Shown: positions 21,783 to 35,166 of the stretch, piece by piece
Layout: each line of letters starts with the position of its first letter
How positions within the stretch are numbered: position 1 is the stretch's first letter
Notes under the pieces: model-generated
Seen by the model: only the letters and a program-made list of their open reading frames with translations
Databases searched by the model: none
Told to the model about the DNA's origin: nothing
Assembly: GCA_015501075.1 (NCBI GenBank)
Contig: JADNYJ010000005.1
Location: forward strand, 124,001 to 188,000
Length of the DNA stretch: 64,000 nucleotides
Origin: Gymnopilus junonius
Lineage: Eukaryota > Basidiomycota > Agaricomycetes > Agaricales > Galerinaceae
Direction: 5' to 3'
Program-made: the position numbers and the translations under genes

Positions 21783-22758
21783 CTAGCCTACAGGGGTGGT
21801 AGGATACGGCGATGGGCTGGGATCCTCTGTCTCGTAACAACTCCCGCCAGACAAATGGATGAACCTCGTCCCTACCCGTCTGCTTTGCTCGGGCGAGTGT
21901 GTGATCCACAGCAGCGCCTTCAAATTCGTGTCTCTCGTCTGCACCCGTTCCACCAGGTATTTCTCAACTAATTGCGATGTTTCTGCATCCAAAGCAGAGG
22001 TTGGTTCTGTCCACGGGTACTCAGCCAATTCAGAACATTGTCACCCAAGAGACACACACCGTCAAGTAGAAGGATCTCCGCCGTATCGAATGACATGGCT
22101 GCAGCGAGTAAAATCCTCTGCGCTTCCCCACCGCTGACGTTCTGCCACCCGCGATGCCAAAGCTCACGCTGGATTCCCCACTGCTCTCCAATATCCACTG
22201 CTTGCTTAAACACATCCCTCAGCAGTCCTTCGGAGTTGGGCGCCTTGTGAGAACGGAGATTTGTCACCGAGACCAGAAAGTCGTACGGCGAACCAGGAAG
22301 CAGAGACGGCCTCTGTGGAACATACATCACTTTCGTTCTGTACGATGGGATGCCTACGATTGTTGCATAGTTAACACACATAACCTTCTGAGAGAAAAGT
22401 AGACGGATGGCACCATATGCTTGGGGTTTGCTAGAAAGAAACATGGTCAGCCTATCTACGGATAGAGACCCAACCAAGCAACCTCACATTCCCCTGTAAA
22501 GTGTATCGCCCGTGTGCATCGCTAGATGAGCAATGCATTTTAGCAGTGTTGACTTTCCTGAACCACTTCTTCCTTGCAAAACGAGTATATCACCTAGTCA
22601 TTAGACGAGGACATGTCCTTAAATGGTAAAGCTCAACAAGATCTGGTAATCCTGCCCAACGCACCATCGTTTACGCTGAAAGTAATGTTCGAAAAGACGT
22701 TTGTGCCTTTTTCGAGGTAGCAAGTAATGTCCCGGAGTTCAAGGATTGCTTCACTCAT
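21783..22758 (-). CDS. Single-domain ABC ATPase, YbbL/FetA type
   Basis: The ATG at 22758 begins MSEAILELRDITCYLEKG, the start of one nucleotide-binding domain without membrane segments. The Walker A motif is GRSGSGKST, the Q-loop YVPQRPSLLPGSP, the signature VSGGE, and Walker B is LLLD, split from EPTSALD by an intron. The H-loop is WITHSP. All ATPase motifs look intact, and the product is about 270 residues. The single-domain layout and WITHS resemble bacterial YbbL/FetA proteins, which pair with a separate membrane subunit implicated in metal export. No membrane partner gene is next to it. The substrate is unknown. Confidence 0.85.
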
Positions 22759-22910
22759 CGTGGCAAGACAAGAAAAGCCGCGACCCACGTGCGCCACTGA
22801 GATAGGTTGTATTAAAACGTATAGCAAGTTCTGAGAGCCCTAAATTATGCTTAAGACAGGGACCTCTACGATAAATAACATTATTGCTAAACGACAAGAG
22901 AGCCGAAAGC

Positions 22911-24170
22911 TCAAGGGGGAGGCACCATGCCCATCTCTTCTGGCGTCAAAGTAGTACTCTCGATCATCACACCGACGCCAACCTTGGCAGCATTCTGAGA
23001 CACAAGACATCCGATGAGTCAACTGAAAATGACAGTTTGTCAAGCGTCGTACCTTGAAGTGATCAATCTCCCCAGCTACCAGGAAAGCAAAGGCAGGCAC
23101 GAATCGTTGCTCGAGCAATGCCGATACCTTACCAGTGGAATCCACTTGTGCCCTGAAAGTTGCGGCCCTGAAATCGTATTTGGCACCGACTGTTGCGATA
23201 GCATCGCGACGGGTGGGGGCGGATAAGAGTTGAAGGTCAGCGGCCACCTCGACTTTTTCACTTAAACGTTGCCAATATGTGGCCTGCAGAATGCCCGAAG
23301 GTTGTACTTGTGCCGTAGCAATCCAGTTTTTGTCTGTGCTCGTGTATTTAGCGAGGTAGGAGAGAGCCAGTTCGCTATTTTGGGGAGTAGGGCGTTGGTA
23401 GAGGGCTTCGACACCGAGAGCCAGATTTTTTGTGAAGGATTGAAGGTAACTTCCAACATAAATGCCAGTGAGGTTTACTGGAGAAGGGTTGATAGCCTTG
23501 ATGTTGGCATTGTAGTCTTGACCCTGATAGTCGTGCTCCAGTTGGATCATATTTTGGTCCGGTTGTTGGGATAGCTAGAGAGGGCACTTAGTGGAAATGT
23601 AGAGAAGAGAAACGAAGAAACGAACTTGAGCTTGCGCCTTGAAGACATTGTTGGCACTCCAGCCCTGATTAAACCTAGCACTGATGCTGCCTTCGTGGTC
23701 TACCGAACCTTGCATGAAAACCTAGATTCTTGTCAGTAGGGGTAACAGAGGAGAAGGAGTAACTTGTACCGTTTGATTCGCAAAGACAGCGCCAAAGTTG
23801 TACGACGATGGGGCAGTTTGGGAACCGAGAGCGAAAGAGTGGGTCACTTGGAACAATGGGTTCATGGAGAGACTCTTGGTCAAGTCGGCACGAGCTCCAT
23901 CGAAAATATAGTTTGAAAGATGAGTAGCTGCGGTATATGTTAGTGATAGAAGCAAGAGAGAGAGAAAAGACGCGCTGTACCCTTCACTTCTTTCTGGAGA
24001 TTTTCGACTGAACCAGGGTGGGGAAGACCAAGGTCAGCGCGCCAACTTGAGAAACGGTCATAGGCATTGAAAAAGGGGGAAACGGGGTTGAAATAAGAGG
24101 GGACTACAGGAGTTGGGGGCGCATGGAAGACGGGTTGCACGTCCTTCTCAGGCAAGGAAGTGGAGGCCAT
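22911..24170 (-). CDS. TOM40: Mitochondrial outer membrane translocase pore Tom40
   Basis: The beta-barrel channel through which precursor proteins cross the outer mitochondrial membrane. The ATG at 24170 gives MASTSLPEKDVQPVF, then NPVSPFFNAYDRFSSWRADL and LQKEVK, typical of the Tom40 N-terminus. The porin-3 barrel follows with FDGARADLTKSLSMNP, FQVTHSFALGS, a long strand-rich exon (22840-23550 frame) and LEQRFVPAFAFLVAGEIDHF. The last exon ends GMVPPP with TGA at 22911. The estimated 350 residues match the family. It is divergent from the GT15 gene at 24321 with 150 bp between starts. Confidence 0.93.
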
Positions 24171-24320
24171 AAAGACGAAGGCAGAAATGCACCGGTGGCA
24201 AGAGAAAAATTGAACCAAACACGGGTAAGCAACGGGATCTCCAAGACGCGCCCGTGTCTCCTTGATAATAGCCATTACCCGATATGTTTTTCCGTCCTTC
24301 CACTTGTCTCTCCCTCTCAC
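24171..24320. promoter_or_regulatory. Divergent promoter region, TOM40 / GT15
   Basis: Only 150 bp separate the two start codons, so both promoters must lie here or reach into the genes. I see no clear TATA box. Confidence 0.5.
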
Positions 24321-26098
24321 ATGTCCGCTAGGCGTTTCATCCTCCTCTTTTTTGCCTTTGTCGTATGTTTCTCTGCTTTCCAGCTCGACTCTCTCCTCAC
24401 ACTACTCCAGATTAGTCTGCATTATCTGTCCACTGTCCTCCTCAGGAATCGAGCTTACAGTCTTCCGTCACTTTCTCAACTTCGCGGCCACCTGGGTCTC
24501 TCAAACTCTAATGTCGTCCACAACACAACTGCCGTTGCAGCACTGTACACCCATGACCTCGTAGTCGACACCTCTATCAGAGCCAATGCAACCTTCGTCT
24601 TCCTCTGCAGAAACACCGACCTCGAAGGTGCCGTCCGAAGCATCCAGCAGATGGAGGATCGTTTCAATCGACACCATGGGTATCCATGGGTCCTCCTTAA
24701 TGAGGAGCCATTCACCCCAGAGTTCAAAGAGTGAGCACATACTTAATGGCATTCAATGTTTTGTTCATTATCCACAACGCCAGACGAATTAAAGTCCTGA
24801 CAAGCGGTCCCGTCCATTTCGGCCAAATCCCCCACGAGCACTGGTTCCAACCTGACTGGATTGACGAAGGTCAGGCCAAGGCAGGTCGACTGCGCATGAT
24901 GGGCCTGGGTATCATCTATGCCGGCAAGTAGCAACACACTATGCGCAGTTGACTGATCTAAGGCGCTTCACTTACTCCTTACAGGCAGTGTTCCGTACGT
25001 ATCATTCTGAAGGGCGAAGAATAACTTTTTGACTCCAACGACCCTTAGCTACCGTAACATGTGTCGATTCAATTCTGGGGTGCGTTTTCAGTGCCACAGA
25101 AATTAATGACATTAACGTCGCGTTTCATAGTTTTTCTTCCAACACGAACTATTAAAACCCTATCGTTACTATTGGAGGTGATTCTTATACATTGTCTACC
25201 AATTCTAGTCTAATCTTTTCTTCTTCAGAGTGGAGTAGGTCTCCGAATACGTTGTCCTCGATCTCGACCTCACATATTGACAGGCCAGGCGTCAAGTTTT
25301 TCTGCGACGTCACCTATGACCCATTTAAATTCATGGAGACGAATAACAAAACATACGGTCTGCACAATTTCCTGCTGACTTGTGACCGTTCTAATCGTCA
25401 TTGCACATGTAGGCTTTACCATCTCCTTAGTGGAGTGGGAGCCAACGATACCGACCTTGTGGAGTGCCGTTAAAGGTTAGTATGTAAAAATATCTACATG
25501 ACGTCATCGTTTATAACTAGTCCAGAATTCATGGCAAACAACCCGGAATATGTGAACCCGGATAATGCCATGAAATTTTTGTCGGATGACAACGGCAACT
25601 CATACAACCTATGCCATTGTAAGTGACGAAACTTTTAATTCTTCCCCTCCTTTTCAAGAAATCCTATAGTTTGGAGTAATTTTGAGATAGCCGATTTGGA
25701 TTTTTGGCGAGGGGAGGCATATCAAAAGTTCTTTGAATTCTTAGACTCGAAGGGAGGTTTCTATTATGAGGTTAGTTTCATTCGCTTGCAAGGGGCATCT
25801 CTTCTTGATATCGTACAACAAACCAGCGGTGGGGTGATGCACCTGTGCATAGCATCGCTGCGTCATTATTCCTGCGAAAAGACCAACTTCACTTTTTCCG
25901 CGACATAGGTTATAGACATGATCCATTCCAACATTGTCCGTCTGGAAATGAATGGTACAAAGGGCGCTGTGCTTGTGATCCTAATGACAGTTTTGGTATG
26001 TTATTTTTGTTTGTTTTCCAGCACGATCGCTGAACGCTCTATTGGAAGACTATGCCCCAAATTCATGTCTTTCAAAATATGATGAACTGTATCGGTAG
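24321..26098 (+). CDS. Alpha-1,2-mannosyltransferase, GT15 (KRE2/KTR), copy 1
   Basis: A Golgi type II membrane enzyme that transfers mannose from GDP-mannose to N- and O-linked glycans. After the ATG at 24321 comes a short cytosolic tail (MSARR) and one hydrophobic anchor (FILLFFAFVVCFSAF). The catalytic domain has ATFVFLCRNTDLEGAVRSIQ, GYPWVLLNEEPF, MCRFNSGFFF, YRYYWRV-type joins, PDNAMKFLSDDNG and CHFWSNFEIADLDFWRG. The Glu of SNFEI is the residue proposed as nucleophile in Kre2. Seven or more introns cut the gene, and the last exon ends at TAG 26098. It lies directly upstream of a same-strand paralogue at 26540. Confidence 0.92.
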
Positions 26099-26539
26099 AG
26101 ATTGCTTGCTATATACACTGCTGTATTTAGAATGGAACAGATTGTATTAATTCTAATTGCTAACCAAGTATCTAGCATTCTCTTCGATTGCATTTGTACT
26201 ACTTAGTATTGCGCGCCGGCAAGGTACTATTAGACTGCGTGTATGGATCCACTGAGGGGCTAGTTTATTAAGTTTCTAGAAAATTTGCTTCTTATGCTGC
26301 GGCGTCAAGGGAGGTAAGAAGGGAAAGCGCAGCCAAGGGCAGGTCAGGCCGCACTCACCAGCGCTGAGCGGTGCCGATGATCGGTGCCGGTGAATCGGTT
26401 GATTTGTGGCTGTGTTATGTTACATAGTTATGTAATACAATGTCTTCCAAGTACCTCACCTGAACCACATATTCCGTCTTCCGCCTGGCAGTGGTAACAC
26501 GCAAAGGCGCCAGACTCTGATCGCATTCTCATTTCCAAG
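26099..26539. other. Intergenic region between the GT15 paralogues
   Basis: These 441 bp lie between two tandem genes and hold the first gene's 3' flank and the second gene's promoter. I see no further gene or repeat. Confidence 0.55.
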
Positions 26540-28429
26540 ATGATGACTCCTATGCGATATGTTTTGCTAGTGCTGGGTGTGATCGTATGTGTACACTCGG
26601 TGTCGCACGCATCCTCAGTTAACTAACTTTTTGCCTCACCTATGCGGTTAGATTGGCTTGCACTATATCTTCGCTCTCACAAATGAAAGTTATGGTCGTG
26701 TTACCTCTATTGACAATCTGAAGAAACATGTCGTGGGACAAACACCACCTCAAGAGCCTCCATACAAAGTCCCTATTCCGGATGACTACTTCATCTCCAA
26801 AAATGTTAGCTCTCCGCAGGGACGTAGGGCTAATGCGGTCATCGTCATGTTGGGTGGGTTCAAGTCCAACTCGTATAACTCTGTACTTACTATGAAGTCA
26901 GCGCGCAATGGTGATTTGAATGGAGTCATCAGCAGCATGAAACAAATGGAAGATCGCTTCAACAAAAAATTTGGCTACCCATATGTCTTCCTGAATGAGC
27001 AACCATTTGAAGACAACTTCAAAAGGTTTTTCCTTGTATTTCCTGTTGTTTTATTATATGTCTGATCAAGCTCCCTCTCAGACGAGTCACAGAGCTGACG
27101 GATTCTCAAGTACAATTCGGCCTTATTCCCTCAGATCATTGGTATCAACCCGCGGAGATCGATGAAGACAGAGCAACTAAATCTCGTGAAAAGATGGTCA
27201 AAGAAAATGTTATATATGGAGGTATGTCATTATTATCCTGGATTCGTTTACTATACTTATCGTGCTTCAACAGGTAGTGTCCCGTATGTCGATGATGTCA
27301 TGAAAATTTCCAGGTCTGACACCGTTGCTTAGTTACCGCAATATGTGTCGGTTCAACTCAGGTGTAAGTGATGTCGCCAAAGCTTTTTACGGGCATTGAC
27401 GTATCTCTGGCTAGTTCTTCTATCGTCATGAGCTCTTAAAACCTTTCCAATACTACTGGAGGTCAGTGATAAGTAATCTTCTAATTTATTGCCTTTCACC
27501 TGATCCCAAACTTGCAGAGTTGAGTAAGGATTAATATAAAAACGGATGGTTACCTTATTCATTTGACTGTGCAGACCTGACGTCAAGTTCTTCTGCGACC
27601 TTGACTATGATCCATTTTTAATTATGCAAGATCAGAATAAGATGTACGGTAAGTATCCCTGCTCTTTATCACTAGATCTTTACCTGAACCAATGCAATAG
27701 GGTTCACGATATCCTTATATGAATACGAGGCCACTATCCCGACTCTTTGGAATGCAGTCAGAGGTTGGTGTCTTCACTTCTTTGCCCTGATTTTTAATGG
27801 CCATGTTGACAGAATTCATCCACGCGAATCCCAAGCTTGTGTCACCGGATAATGCCATGGCTTTCCTGTCAGATGACGGTGGTGAGACCTACAATCGTTG
27901 CCACTGTAAGTTCCCGTTTTCCTCTCTTCGTATCCAGTTATAGAACAATATTCTTTAGTCTGGAGCAACTTCGAAATCGGCAACCTGGATCTCTGGAGAG
28001 GCGAAGCATACTCCAAATTCTTCGACTTCCTAGACCAGAAGGGCGGATTCTACTATGAGGTAGGCTACTCGTAGATCTTTAGCTTTCTCGACTAACATCA
28101 TGTTCATAGCGTTGGGGAGATGCCCCTGTCCACAGTATAGGCGCTGCTCTGTTTGCAAGAAAAGACCAAATTGTAACTGTACATTAACCTCAAATTTTCT
28201 GTAGCTTATTATATTTTCTAGCATTTCTTCAATGACATTGGATACCGGCATGAGCCCTTCCAACATTGCCCCCAGGGAGAAGCTCACAAGCGAGGGAAAT
28301 GTTGGTGTGATAATGCGCAAAACTTTGGTAAGAGTTGGTTCTTTTGACGTCCAGAGTTTTCTAACTTTTTTGTTCATAGACTATGAGGGGTATTCATGTT
28401 TGAATAGATATGATAAATTATTTGAGTAG
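26540..28429 (+). CDS. Alpha-1,2-mannosyltransferase, GT15 (KRE2/KTR), copy 2
   Basis: A second GT15 enzyme in tandem with copy 1. It starts MMTPMRYVLLVLGVI, a membrane anchor interrupted by intron 1. The catalytic part has ANAVIVMLGGFK where copy 1 has ATFVFLCRN, then LNGVISSMKQMEDRFNKKFG, YVFLNEQPFEDNF, MCRFNSGFFY, FCDLDYDPF, SPDNAMAFLSDDGG and CHFWSNFEIGNLDLWRG. The proposed nucleophile Glu is kept. The C-terminus reads DYEGYSCLNRYDKLFE with TAG at 28429. The segment between the anchor and the catalytic domain differs strongly between the copies, while the catalytic blocks are alike, which fits an old duplication with diverged stems. A Mutator-like element sits 76 bp downstream. Confidence 0.92.
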
Positions 28430-28495
28430 TTGATGCAATAAATACCCATATAATTCCACATAGACGCTGTACCCTTACACCAATATGCCATCGTT

Positions 28496-28504
28496 ATTTA
28501 TTTG
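28496..28504. repeat. Target-site duplication, left (ATTTATTTG)
   Basis: The nine bases ATTTATTTG directly before the left inverted repeat recur exactly at 29812-29820. Confidence 0.85.
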
Positions 28505-28705
28505 TAGACCGGTGACCGTTCGTCCTATGAGGTGAGCTCCTCGATAGGACGACCGGTACAGCTGGTACAGCTGGGTTTTAATTAGCAGGAAATGACTCAT
28601 GATCGAGTTTTTGACAGTGGAACGCATTCTAGAACGTCCCGTTTGAGCGACTGCCTTGTAAGGTAGGCTACAGGTGATCCGAAATCTAAAAATAAGCCCT
28701 GCCAA
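28505..28705. repeat. Left terminal inverted repeat
   Basis: This 201-bp arm's inner part, 28569-28697, is identical over 129 of 129 bases to the reverse complement of 29621-29749. The outer 64 bases have diverged from the partner but form their own hairpin (ACCGTTCGTCCTAT against ATAGGACGACCGGT). Confidence 0.9.
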
Positions 28706-28759
28706 AAAATCCCCCCGCCGTCGCGTCCATCGTCTTCCTATCCCAGCTCACACCATGTA

Positions 28760-29065
28760 ATGGACCTCGGCAACGACCTCACATCTCATCTAGAGACCCT
28801 CAGAACATGCTCGGCTACACAATTGGACCAATTTAAACGCGAATTGTCCCTAGAAATTGATGAAAGAATACCACGAACTTGGCTGGATGGACTGAAGGAG
28901 ACGGACAGGACTGTATGCTGGAGGGCGATACTTATATGCTATGTGATCACCCAAGGACAGCAAATACCTCAAGAAATGCAACTTCGTGCTGTTCTGGCAG
29001 ACTTTCAAGGCCTTGATTCGCTTATCTCCGCTGGAACTGGCTCTGGGAGGTACTCGGCTCAGTGA
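28760..29065 (+). pseudogene. Truncated RecQ-like helicase fragment
   Basis: The frame opens with an ATG and reads as the N-terminal part of a fungal RecQ-like DEAD-family helicase: a helical leader with LSLEIDERIPRTWLDGL, then QIPQEMQLRAVLADFQGLDS and SLISAGTGSGR. This breaks off inside the Walker A motif, where GTGSGKT would be expected. The last codons may run into a former intron (GTACTCGG). No helicase motif II-VI follows. It cannot be an ATPase and is most simply a captured gene end. Confidence 0.7.
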
Positions 29066-29312
29066 AGCTGCCTGGCTGCCCAAGCGGGTGACTATATGGC
29101 ATTGCAAACCTGAAGTTGGCTGCTCTCAATGCTCTTAGATTTAAAGAGAAAGCATTGATGTAAGCGGTTTATATTTGAAAAAACAAGGATTTCTATTACT
29201 CGTTGGCATAACTGGCATAGGCATTTCTAGGATTCTCCAAATCTGACCCTTGCCTTCCACCGAGAACCCCAAACGCAAATTCAACATTTCTCTGACCGAC
29301 CTCCCAAGTTTG

Positions 29313-29555
29313 CTAATTTAATTGTCGTGTTGATGGGGTTTGAAAAGAAGACGGGTCCGTTTGTCTGAACTGTGAAGCTTGACGACTATTCCAGGGTGCA
29401 CTAGCAGCTCGTTGACGCTGCTGACGCGGCTCAGTAATTGGAGTGCCGTCTGAAGAAAAGGCTGTGAGAAGAGGATGAGGAGGCTGTCTCGCATCTTGAG
29501 AGTTCGGTGCAGGGTCCACAGAAAATGCGAAGCTGTCGTACTTCGGTGGAGGCAT
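29313..29555 (-). CDS. Hypothetical 80-residue frame inside the MULE
   Basis: I do not recognise it. It has an ATG at 29555 (MPPPKYDSFAFSVDPAP), a Gln/Arg/Pro/Ser-rich composition and no domain that I can see. It may be the first exon of a second captured gene, or chance. It has no visible partner exon outside the element. Confidence 0.3.
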   Translation of the reverse strand: MPPPKYDSFAFSVDPAPNSQDARQPPHPLLTAFSSDGTPITEPRQQRQRAASAPWNSRQASQFRQTDPSSFQTPSTRQLN

Positions 29556-29610
29556 AGTGGTACATAGGGAGCGATGAGAGTAAGGTGACGGGAGGGCAGA
29601 GGGGAAATTT

Positions 29611-29811
29611 TTTTGGCAGAGCTTATTTTTAGATTTCGGATCACCTGTAGCCTACCTTACAAGGCAGTCGCTCAAACGGGACGTTCTAGAATGCGTTCCA
29701 CTGTCAAAAACTCGATCATGAGTCATTTCCTGCTAATTAAAACCCAGCTAAACCGGTCGTCGTATCGAGGTCCCTCAGCTTCAACCTCGTCGACGAGTGG
29801 TTACCGGTCTA
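29611..29811. repeat. Right terminal inverted repeat
   Basis: This is the inverted partner of 28505-28705, ending ACCGGTCTA. The inner 129 bases (29621-29749) are identical to the other arm. The outer 62 bases form a hairpin of similar shape but partly different sequence. Confidence 0.9.
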
Positions 29812-29820
29812 ATTTATTTG
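29812..29820. repeat. Target-site duplication, right (ATTTATTTG)
   Basis: An exact copy of 28496-28504, directly outside the right inverted repeat. Confidence 0.85.
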
Positions 29821-29969
29821 TTGTTTTCTGGACGGACAGTGCGTCAATCTGAGAATGTCGGACAATGACTTCACGTTTACTGCAAACTGCAGTGCTCATA
29901 TCCATTAGCCTCCTGTCGGGGGAGCGGGTATCGCAACGTTATAATGTTCTGGACATGCAAAAGCTAATA

Positions 29970-33697
<3,728 letters not shown>

Positions 33698-33801
33698 CAG
33701 CCTTTTCTTTACTGGGCGATTTCTGCACAATGTGTGAACGCGGTCATCACGTGCTACTCCAAATGCTTGACACGTACTATTAGTATTACTTGCCATTGAC
33801 C
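33698..33801. promoter_or_regulatory. Divergent promoter region, PIK1 / OST3
   Basis: Only 104 bp lie between the two ATGs, so this short stretch, or sequence inside the genes, must serve both. No TATA box is obvious. Confidence 0.45.
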
Positions 33802-35005
33802 ATGAAAGCCGTGTTCATTGCCGCCCTGCTTTCGCTCCCTTCTTGTCTTGCACTCACACCACAGCAGCAGCTTTCCCAGCTGGCCTCTGCCGGCGGCGGT
33901 CTCATTAAGCTCAATGCCGACACCTTTGGCCTCCTCACCTCTCCCAAACGCACCTGGTCTGCTTCCATCCAGTTCACCGCTCTCGATCCCAGGCGGAGAT
34001 GCAATCCTTGCAAGTCAGTCACAGGCTACATCTTACGTTGACCGCCTATTCATTTCCCCCTGCTCTAGAGAATTCAATCCGTCGTGGGGGACTGTCGCCA
34101 AGGCTTGGGCTAATGCCCCTCCCCATGCCCGCCAGGACCACTTCTTTGCCACCTTGGACTTTGACGATGCTGGCGGCGTATTTCAGAAGGTCTGAGCCAG
34201 CAAACATCCCTCTATTCTCTTCCTGACCTTCCTCAAGCTTGGGCTCAATTCCGCACCTCTCGTGTTCAACTATCCCCCTACCGAGGGCGACAGGAAGCCG
34301 TCCAGTGGAAATACTTCCCCCACGAAATATGACTTTTCAGAGTAAGTCTTATCTATGTATGTCTTTTTCATTTGAACAACTTGTCCTCAGCGGCTTCGAA
34401 GCCCGTCCCTTGGCCGACTACCTCTCTAAATTCACTCCCGTTCCTATCCCATACAAGGATCCTATTGACTGGGCTAGCTGGATCACCATTGTCATTGGCG
34501 TTTTGGGTTCCCTTCTCTGCCTCCGATTCATTGCTCCCATTGTTCAAAATAAATGGTTCTGGGCTGCTGGCACCGTCATCACGTCCCTCGTCATGACGTC
34601 CGGTTACATGTTCACTCGCATTCGCGGTTCCCCCTACAATGGCGGCGACGGCAGCTGGATAGCTGGCGGGTATCAAAATCAATTTGGGCAAGAAGTCCAA
34701 GTGGTCGCGTTCATATGTGCGTTTTCCTATTTGGCGTTATCTTTCTGTGGCTTACATTGAATTCAAAAGATGGGCTGTTGTCCTTCGCGTTCCTCATGCT
34801 CATCCTAGTCGTCCCATATCAAACATCACCCCAAAGGCAGCGCATCCAAGTTTATTTGTGGACTGGTGTCACCATGATAGTCTATTCGGTCCTTGTCTCA
34901 CTCTTCAGAGTAAAAAATAGAGGTACATATCATCGTTATATTAGCTTGCTACTGATACTAATTCCGCCGTCTTGTCCAGGTTACCCATTCAAGCTGTTCT
35001 TGTAA
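33802..35005 (+). CDS. OST3: Oligosaccharyltransferase subunit Ost3/Ost6
   Basis: A thioredoxin-fold subunit of the ER complex that N-glycosylates proteins. The ATG at 33802 gives a signal peptide (MKAVFIAALLSLPSCLAL). The lumenal domain carries the redox motif CNPC at the end of exon 1, joined across an intron to KEFNPSWGTVAKAW, then HFFATLDFDDAGGVFQ and APLVFNYPP. Four membrane segments follow (ASWITIVIGVLGSLLCL, FWAAGTVITSLVMTSGYMF, VVAFICAFSYLALSF and a last one in the VYLWTGVTMIVYSVLV region). The protein ends after a further intron with GYPFKLFL and TAA at 35005. The intact CxxC suggests it can form mixed disulfides with substrates. I cannot decide between Ost3 and Ost6. Confidence 0.92.
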
Positions 35006-35166
35006 TCATAGCGATTTGGTACACTGGGAAATAACAATCTATATAATGTGCATGTGTAATGAAAATCCACGAAGACGGCGAAATCGTTGACAGTATTATG
35101 TTTATCATGAATCTAATAGAATACGTAAAATTTAAATGTAAGGTGGAGTCGTAGCCGCCGAACCCT

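Larger units (their letters stand above)
28505..29811. mobile_element. Mutator-like (Pack-MULE-like) non-autonomous element, 1307 bp
   Basis: The element begins TAGACCGGT and ends ACCGGTCTA, with inverted repeats of about 200 bp at both ends and a perfect 9-bp target duplication outside. Long inverted repeats with a 9-bp duplication are the hallmark of Mutator-like elements. No transposase is present. The interior carries a truncated RecQ-like helicase fragment (plus strand, 28760-29065) and an unrelated 80-codon frame (minus strand, 29313-29555), so it looks like a Pack-MULE that picked up host gene pieces. It inserted between the second GT15 gene and PIK1 without touching either coding region. 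Confidence 0.85.

Noticed and set aside
28475..29852. Two near-identical short proteins on opposite strands at the MULE ends
   Set aside because: They are translations of the identical inverted repeat arms, not independent genes; identity reflects DNA, not protein constraint.
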